9,700 nucleotides of DNA from contig CBESOE010000155.1 of the NCBI GenBank assembly GCA_965531145.1, positions 1 to 9,700 of the forward strand, given 5' to 3'. Every line of letters begins with the position of its first letter. The stretch's first letter is position 1. The notes under the pieces are model-generated. The model did not search any database. It had not been told where the DNA came from and was given only the letters and a program-made list of their open reading frames with translations. Source of the stretch: JAQAZP01 sp965531145 (GTDB lineage: Bacteria > Acidobacteriota > JAQAZP01). Below, in pieces: positions 5,346 to 9,700 of this stretch. A program made the translations under genes and the position numbers.

Positions 5346-7667
5346 TTACTTCAGCGACCGGGCCTTCCGCACCAGTTCGATGAACTCGGCACGATACCCG
5401 TGGGCGTCACGACCCTGGCCCTCCTGGGCCAGTTCGATCACCGAACCGAAGGTGGCACTGCCCTTGTGCGGTGAACCGCGCAGGATCATGCCGAAGGAGG
5501 CCACCGCGGCGGCAAACTTGAAGTCAGGCGGCGCCACGTCGTAGCCCGTCCCCGGGTCGGTCACCGGAAAGGAAAGCAGTTTGCTCTTATCTCCGTCCTG
5601 CTTCTTGTAGCGCAGCTTGATGGTGAACAGCTCGCCGTTGCCCGCTTCGCGGCTCGGCCTGGTGGTCCGCTGGTATTTCAGCGGGTCAACGCCGGGCAGG
5701 GTGGTCTCCACCCCGACGGGCACGATCTCGTAGAGCGCGGTGACCGTGTGTCCGGCACCGATCTCACCGGCGTCCTTGGTGTCGTCGTTAAAGTCCTCGG
5801 CAGCCAGGATGCGGTTCTCGTAGCCGATCAGGCGGTATGCCGCCACTTCGGCCGGGTTGAACTCCACCTGGATCTTCACGTCCTTGGCGATGGTGACCAT
5901 GGTGGAGCCGATCTCGTCCACCAGCACCTTTTTCGCCTCGCGGATGGTGTCGATGTAGGCGTAGTTGCCGTTGCCCTTGTCGGCCAGGTTCTCCATGGTG
6001 GCATCCTTGAGGTTGCCCATGCCAAAACCGAGCACGGTGAGGAAGACGCCGCTCTTGGCCTTCTCTTCGATCATCCGGGTCAGGTCGCCACGGTTGGTGG
6101 TGCCCACGTTGAAGTCGCCGTCGGTGGCCAGGATGACACGGTTGACCCCGCCCTTGATGAAGTTGCGGGTGGCCAGGTCGTAGGCCAGCTCGATACCGGC
6201 GCCGCCATTGGTGGAGCCGCCGGCCTGCAGACGGTCGAGGGCGCCGAGGATCGCCCGCTGGTTGTCGCCCGATGTGGACGGCAGCACCAGGCCCGAAGCA
6301 CCGGCGTAGACCGCGATGGCTACGCTGTCCTTCCGGCCCAGCTGTGCCACCAGCAGGCTCATCGCATCCTTAAGCAGCGGCAGCTTGTTATCCGAGCTCA
6401 TGGAACCGGAAACGTCCAGCAGAAAGACCAGGTTCGACGCGGGCCGGCGACCCGGCTCCATCTCCCAGCCCTTGAGGCCCACCCGGGCCAGCCGGTGATC
6501 GGAGTTCCAGGGGCAGCCAGCCACGGCCACGTTGGCCGAGAACGGGGTGTCCCCCCGGGGCGTCTCGTAGTCGTAGTTGAAGTAGTTGACCAGTTCCTCG
6601 ATGCGCACCGAATCCGGTGGCGGCAGCTGGCCCTGGCTGATGAAGCGGCGCATGTTGGAATAGGCCGCGGTGTCCACATCAATGGAGAAGGTGGAGAGCG
6701 GATTATCGGTCACCACCCTGAAGGGGTTGTCCTCGATCCGGTCGTAGGCCTCGGTGTTGTGACCCGGCCAGTGGTTGAGGTTCGGGTTGTTCGTGGCGTC
6801 ATCGCCTTCCACCTCGTAGCCAAAAAACTCCTCCTTTTCCAATACCGATGTCCGGCCGTAGTCCCGACCCTGGGCCGGAGGCGCCGCACGGCCGGCCACA
6901 GCAGTACCCGCACCCGTCGACCGCGGTGCCGAAACAGCTGACTCATCACTCAAGTAACCGAGAGCCTGGAGGCGATTGCGGGTCGCCTGGTCCATCGGCT
7001 GAGCCTGCTTACCACCGGCTCTCACCGGGGCCTGCTTCTTGTCCTTCTGTTCCTCACGGGTAATCAGTTCTTCTGCAAAATTATCTTCCACAACAGAGTG
7101 CTGCTCATTGTCTGCCGGTGAACCGGCGTCCATATCCTGCCTCGATCCGGCTTCGGCTTCCCGCCGTTCGCCTTTTTGCGGGGAAGAGGAAGTGCGACCA
7201 GGGGCGGACTTCGTGTCATATTTGCGAGACCCGAGAAAACGTTTCATCAGAATGGGCTCCCTCTTCTCTGCCATCATGGGATCGGGCTCCCGCCCGTGCT
7301 CGTACATGGGGTAGAAAAGGACGGCACCGGTTCCAATGACCATCAGGAAGACGGCGGCAACGCGAAGCAGCGGCCAGCCAAACCTGCGGGTCGGCTCGGG
7401 ATGGAGCGACACCACCTCGGCGCCCTCGTCCTCTTCGGCCGCGGCGGCCTGGCTGGCGATGGTCTCGCGCTGGTTGTCGCTGAGGGTCAGTTCGGGCGCC
7501 CCGGCAAAAAGCTCCCGGGTGATCTCCGCGGCGGCACGAATCTCGACCACCTGATCCCGGGCCCCTTCGTCGTCGGCCAACGCCTGTTCGACTTCCGCCC
7601 GTTCCTGCTGGTCAAGCTCGCCGAGCACGTAGGCGGTGAGCTTTTCCTTGTCCAGTTTGATATTCAT
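5346..7667 (-). CDS. Anti-sigma-like N-terminus fused to YfbK-type von Willebrand A (DUF3520) membrane protein
   Basis: The product has 773 residues. Residues 1-75 are helical (LTAYVLGELDQQERAEVEQAL, a typical anti-sigma N-terminus) but lack the HxxxCxxC zinc motif. A single membrane span lies at about 98-119 (WPLLRVAAVFLMVIGTGAVLFY). A charged, low-complexity linker runs from 125 to about 280. The NPFRVV...STFSIDVDTAAYSNMRRFI block (314-344) is characteristic of YfbK-type proteins. The VWA domain (about 410-590) has an intact metal site: DVSGS with Asp418, Ser420 and Ser422, then Thr486 and Asp516 in ATDGD. The C-terminal 180 residues, including AYRLIGYENRILAAEDFNDD, match DUF3520. The start codon is 3 bases past the sigma factor stop, with GGAGG inside the sigma gene, so translation is probably coupled. 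I infer that it holds the sigma factor at the inner membrane and senses envelope state through the VWA part. Confidence 0.9.
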   Translation of the reverse strand: MNIKLDKEKLTAYVLGELDQQERAEVEQALADDEGARDQVVEIRAAAEITRELFAGAPELTLSDNQRETIASQAAAAEEDEGAEVVSLHPEPTRRFGWPLLRVAAVFLMVIGTGAVLFYPMYEHGREPDPMMAEKREPILMKRFLGSRKYDTKSAPGRTSSSPQKGERREAEAGSRQDMDAGSPADNEQHSVVEDNFAEELITREEQKDKKQAPVRAGGKQAQPMDQATRNRLQALGYLSDESAVSAPRSTGAGTAVAGRAAPPAQGRDYGRTSVLEKEEFFGYEVEGDDATNNPNLNHWPGHNTEAYDRIEDNPFRVVTDNPLSTFSIDVDTAAYSNMRRFISQGQLPPPDSVRIEELVNYFNYDYETPRGDTPFSANVAVAGCPWNSDHRLARVGLKGWEMEPGRRPASNLVFLLDVSGSMSSDNKLPLLKDAMSLLVAQLGRKDSVAIAVYAGASGLVLPSTSGDNQRAILGALDRLQAGGSTNGGAGIELAYDLATRNFIKGGVNRVILATDGDFNVGTTNRGDLTRMIEEKAKSGVFLTVLGFGMGNLKDATMENLADKGNGNYAYIDTIREAKKVLVDEIGSTMVTIAKDVKIQVEFNPAEVAAYRLIGYENRILAAEDFNDDTKDAGEIGAGHTVTALYEIVPVGVETTLPGVDPLKYQRTTRPSREAGNGELFTIKLRYKKQDGDKSKLLSFPVTDPGTGYDVAPPDFKFAAAVASFGMILRGSPHKGSATFGSVIELAQEGQGRDAHGYRAEFIELVRKARSLK

Positions 7668-7670
7668 GGT

Positions 7671-8207
7671 TCAAGCCTCCTGGGCCAGGTCGTCCCCGGC
7701 CCGAAGCTGCTGTCGAATGCTGTCGAGAGCAGAAGTAATCAGGGTACTGACCGTGCCCAGCGAAACACCCATTACCTGGCTGATTTCGCGGTAGGTCAGG
7801 TCGTCCTGAAACTTGAGGCGGCAGGCTTCCTGCTGTTTGTCGGGGAGGCCCTTCAACGCGTCGTTCACGCGCTCGTGGGCCTCGCTCTGCAGGACTGCCG
7901 CACCCGGCCCGGCGCTGCTGTCGGCGCGCGCCTCGGCCCGATCCTGGGGTATGCCGTGCATACGAGCCTCCTTCTTCCGAACATTGAGCGCATGGTTGCG
8001 GGCCACGGTGTAAAGCCAGGCGGCCAGGTGATCGTCCACCTTGTCCCGCTTGGCTTTACAGAGGCGCAGGAAGGTTTCCTGCACCACGTCGCGAGCCAGC
8101 TCGGCGCTGCCGGTGATCCGGGCCGCGTATCTGAGCAACGGCCGTTCATACCGATCCAGCGCCTGTTGAATCCACTCCGCTTTTGGTGTTCGTGATTGTC
8201 GGTTCAT
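7671..8207 (-). CDS. ECF-type RNA polymerase sigma factor (sigma-70 family)
   Basis: The product is 178 residues from ATG 8207. An in-frame TTG at 8219 would add four residues; neither start has a strong ribosome-binding site (GGA about 7 bases before the ATG). Region 2 spans about 17-85, with the core-binding DVVQETFLRLC and the -10-contacting stretch AAWLYTVARNHALNVRKKEAR. A polar linker follows. Region 4 at about 115-168 carries the -35-binding helix-turn-helix (LTYREISQVMGVSLGTVSTL). There is no region 1 or 3, which defines the ECF class. The gene is immediately upstream of, and cotranscribed with, the anti-sigma-like VWA gene, the usual arrangement for an ECF sigma and its regulator. ECF sigma factors often drive their own operon, but I could not assign the promoter with confidence. 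Confidence 0.93.
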   Translation of the reverse strand: MNRQSRTPKAEWIQQALDRYERPLLRYAARITGSAELARDVVQETFLRLCKAKRDKVDDHLAAWLYTVARNHALNVRKKEARMHGIPQDRAEARADSSAGPGAAVLQSEAHERVNDALKGLPDKQQEACRLKFQDDLTYREISQVMGVSLGTVSTLITSALDSIRQQLRAGDDLAQEA

Positions 8208-8240
8208 GGCATCATCCAATTCGATTCCGTTGTTTTGACT

Positions 8241-8250
8241 GTTCGCGAAC
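8241..8250. promoter_or_regulatory. Perfect 10-bp palindrome in the divergent intergenic region, possible operator
   Basis: GTTCGCGAAC reads the same on both strands and lies 34-43 bases upstream of the sigma factor ATG. That position is suitable for a repressor or activator of the sigma operon and could also affect the divergent phosphopantetheinyl transferase gene. The sequence is not a firm match to an operator I know. A 10-base palindrome can occur by chance, so this is tentative. Confidence 0.3.
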
Positions 8251-8349
8251 CGCTGTCACCATGTACAACAATCGGAGGTCTCTTCTGTTCAGCAGGATTC
8301 TGTCTCGTCTTCTTTCAAGTATATCGTTAAAATAAGGGCAGGAGGCGCG

Positions 8350-9093
8350 ATGACAGACCACACACCGCAACCGGACCAGATCATTCTCCGCTGGCTGCCG
8401 GTGGAGGAGACCGACGACCAGGACCTCGAGGCCCGCGGTCTGGAGATCCTCTCGCCGGACGAGCGGCAGAGATACCGGCGGTTTCGCTATGACCGGGACC
8501 GCCGGCTCTACCTGACGGCCCACATCCTGCTGCGCGCCACCCTCGCCGAACTCGGCAACAGGAGTCCCGAATCGTGGTCCTTTTCGGTCAACCGCCACGG
8601 GAAGCCCCACGTGGTTCCCGACAATGGCAGCCCCCCGCTGCGCTTCAACCTGACCCACACCGCCGGGTTGGCCGCCTGTGTGGTGTCAGCCGAATACGAC
8701 GTGGGCCTCGACGCCGAGTTTCTCGACCGCCGGACCGACCCCGGGTTGGCCAACCGCTTCTTCTCACCGGTGGAGCGGGCCCAGCTGGAGGACCTCTCCG
8801 GGGAAGAGCGGAGCCAGACCTTCTTCGATATCTGGACCCTGAAGGAATCCTACGTCAAGGGCCGGGGGATCGGGGTTTCCCTGCCCCTCCGCTCCTTCGG
8901 TTTCACCCTGCCGGAGGATGACCGGGGCCGGATCACCTTCTCCCCGCCCCTGGGCGATCTGGCCCGGCACTGGTCATTTTTCCGTGTCCGGCCCGGCTCA
9001 AACCACACCCTCGCCGTGGCGGTGAACCACCCACCGGGGGACGAACCCCTGCTGCTGAGCAGCCAGGCCGCTCCGCTGGCCGATCTCTTCTGA
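8350..9093 (+). CDS. 4'-phosphopantetheinyl transferase, Sfp type
   Basis: The product (247 residues, normal for the Sfp type) transfers 4'-phosphopantetheine from coenzyme A to a serine of acyl- or peptidyl-carrier proteins. Family blocks are in order: RRLYLTAHILLR (51-62), NRHGKPHV (81-88), FNLTHTAGLA (99-108), VGLDAE with magnesium ligands Asp121 and Glu123, and FFDIWTLKESYVKGRGIG (158-175) with Trp162, Lys165, Glu166 and Lys170. The signature WTxKESxxKxxG is complete, so the enzyme should be active. AGGAGG ends 4 bases before the ATG. It is divergent from the sigma factor operon, and the following small membrane gene may share its transcript. No carrier protein, polyketide or non-ribosomal peptide synthase gene lies in the window, so the target is unknown. 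Confidence 0.92.
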   Translation: MTDHTPQPDQIILRWLPVEETDDQDLEARGLEILSPDERQRYRRFRYDRDRRLYLTAHILLRATLAELGNRSPESWSFSVNRHGKPHVVPDNGSPPLRFNLTHTAGLAACVVSAEYDVGLDAEFLDRRTDPGLANRFFSPVERAQLEDLSGEERSQTFFDIWTLKESYVKGRGIGVSLPLRSFGFTLPEDDRGRITFSPPLGDLARHWSFFRVRPGSNHTLAVAVNHPPGDEPLLLSSQAAPLADLF

Positions 9094-9117
9094 CCGCTCT
9101 TTCAGGGATCTTTCGCA

Positions 9118-9177
9118 ATGGAACAGCCGTATTCTAACAATGAGACCGCAAACATCCGGCCGGATTCCGGCCTCTGA
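9118..9177 (+). CDS. Possible 19-codon small ORF or leader peptide
   Basis: ATG 9118 opens a 19-codon frame (MEQPYSNNETANIRPDSGL) that stops at 9175-9177, just before the AGGAGG of the next gene. AGGGA lies 9 bases before the ATG. A 6-bp GC hairpin (9158-9172) covers its last codons. It could be a translated leader that affects the downstream membrane gene, or simply chance. Nothing identifies the peptide. Confidence 0.2.
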   Translation: MEQPYSNNETANIRPDSGL

Positions 9178-9192
9178 GGAAGGAGGATTCAC

Positions 9193-9552
9193 GTGGAATC
9201 ACATGTCAAACTGCTCGGCGCGTTCTACATCGGCCTGGGGATACTGGGGCTGCTGGGCGCCGCTCTCCTCTTCACCATCCTTTTCGGGGCCGGACTGATT
9301 TCCGGGGAAGGGGAAGCAATGGCCGTCACCGCCATCGTCGGCACGGTCCTCGGCGGATGTTGCAGCCTGGTCTCGATCCCCGGCGTGATCTGCGGCATCG
9401 GCCTGCTCCAGCGCAAAGCCTGGGCCCGGGTGCTGGTGCTGGTGCTGGGCTGTATCAACCTGGCCATTTTCCCCCTGGGCACCGCCCTGGGGATCTACAC
9501 CTTCTGGGTGCTGATCAACCCCGAGGTGGAACCGATCTTCGCCAACCGCTAA
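9193..9552 (+). CDS. Small multi-span inner-membrane protein, unknown function
   Basis: The product has 119 residues and starts at GTG 9193, supported by AGGAGG 6 bases upstream. It has about four hydrophobic segments: residues 7-32 (LGAFYIGLGILGLLGAALLF), 44-70, 76-93 (WARVLVLVLGCINLAIF) and 94-108 (LGTALGIYTFWVLI). The pattern GIGLLQRKAWARVL followed by FPLGTALGIYTFWVL resembles small membrane proteins annotated as hypothetical in many bacteria; no function is established for them to my knowledge. It lies about 100 bases after the phosphopantetheinyl transferase gene and 33-54 bases before the next partial gene, so it may be in an operon with either. Confidence 0.75.
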   Translation: MESHVKLLGAFYIGLGILGLLGAALLFTILFGAGLISGEGEAMAVTAIVGTVLGGCCSLVSIPGVICGIGLLQRKAWARVLVLVLGCINLAIFPLGTALGIYTFWVLINPEVEPIFANR

Positions 9553-9585
9553 AGCAGCGGCCAACTCCTTGTCTGTCCATTCCGT

Positions 9586-9700
9586 ATGGTGGACAATAGA
9601 CAGGCAATGGAGACCACCACGCATTCAAGTAGTAGCGGCAGTTCGCGACCGTGGATTGCACCCCTCATTCTCGCCCTGCTGGTCCTGGCCGGGGCCGGAC
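9586..9700 (+). CDS. N-terminus of a membrane or exported protein, cut by the window edge
   Basis: An open frame runs to the right edge. Two in-frame ATGs are possible: 9586 (MVDNRQAMETTTHSSSG) and 9607 (METTTHSSSG). Neither has a strong ribosome-binding site; AGG lies 3 bases before the second. After a Ser/Thr-rich start of about 13 residues, a hydrophobic segment begins (PWIAPLILALLVLAGAG), consistent with a signal anchor or first membrane span. The rest is missing, so neither family nor function can be given. Confidence 0.55.
   Translation, partial: MVDNRQAMETTTHSSSSGSSRPWIAPLILALLVLAGAG

Noticed and set aside
5214..5474. Open frame running from the inverted-repeat element into the VWA gene's 3' end
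   Set aside because: It reads through the palindromic arm and the terminator and then antisense to a real gene.
5748..6941. 397-codon open frame on the plus strand opposite the VWA gene
   Set aside because: Antisense to a conserved VWA/DUF3520 region, with a His/Val/Gly-rich product and no domain.
7176..8195. 339-codon open frame on the plus strand spanning the sigma/VWA junction
   Set aside because: It crosses two well-supported minus-strand genes and its product resembles nothing; a shadow frame.
8287..8291. TGAAC on the minus strand as an ECF -35 element for sigma autoregulation
   Set aside because: Only part of a GGAAC-like motif; no good ECF -10 follows at 16-17 bases.
8326..8333. AT-rich GTTAAAAT as a -10 box for the phosphopantetheinyl transferase
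   Set aside because: There is no matching -35, and initiation there would begin at about the ribosome-binding site (8340-8345), leaving almost no leader.
9574..9595. TGTCCA/TGGACA inverted repeat before the right-edge gene
   Set aside because: A 6-bp stem with a 10-base loop and no T-tract; weak and expected by chance.
1..9700. CRISPR array, tRNA, rRNA, phage or complete insertion sequence
   Set aside because: I saw no regularly spaced direct repeats, no tRNA-like cloverleaf and no transposase or integrase motifs in the likely genes.

Overview
The window is GC-rich and gene-dense DNA from a Gram-negative bacterium. The best evidence for an outer membrane is a complete LpxC domain, the committing enzyme of lipid A synthesis. 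A deltaproteobacterium-like lineage (Desulfuromonadales or a relative) is my guess, based on the NtrX-like receiver domain, the ECF sigma/VWA pair and a GGGGACAGG-type palindromic repeat. No marker gene settles the phylum. I see no rRNA, tRNA, CRISPR array, transposase or phage gene.

Layout. On the minus strand at the left edge, an exported S9A prolyl oligopeptidase (116-2281) is followed by the start of a nucleotidyltransferase (1-103, cut by the window), probably in one operon. Diverging from it on the plus strand is an unusual gene (2450-3754): an NtrX-like phospho-receiver domain fused in frame to a complete LpxC. Converging on that are two unrecognised minus-strand genes. One is a secreted protein rich in Trp and Tyr with a Ser/Gly tail (3787-4446). 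The other is a small membrane-anchored protein with an acidic five-residue repeat and a Cys/His cluster (4509-4976).

A 369-base gene-free stretch (4977-5345) holds a 108-bp element with perfect 28-bp inverted arms and a clear rho-independent terminator. The terminator serves a two-gene minus-strand operon: an ECF sigma factor (7671-8207) and, 3 bases later, a 773-residue protein with an anti-sigma-like N-terminus, one membrane span and a YfbK-type von Willebrand A domain with DUF3520-like C-terminus (5346-7667). Diverging from the sigma gene on the plus strand are an Sfp-type phosphopantetheinyl transferase (8350-9093), a small multi-span membrane protein (9193-9552) and the start of another membrane protein (9586 or 9607 to the edge).

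How they may work together. The sigma factor and the anti-sigma-like VWA protein look like a self-contained envelope-signalling unit. The receiver-LpxC fusion suggests that lipid A synthesis is placed under phosphorelay control. Several other products are exported or membrane-bound, so the window has an envelope flavour, but the genes are in separate transcription units and no single pathway joins them. The most unusual item is the receiver-LpxC fusion.
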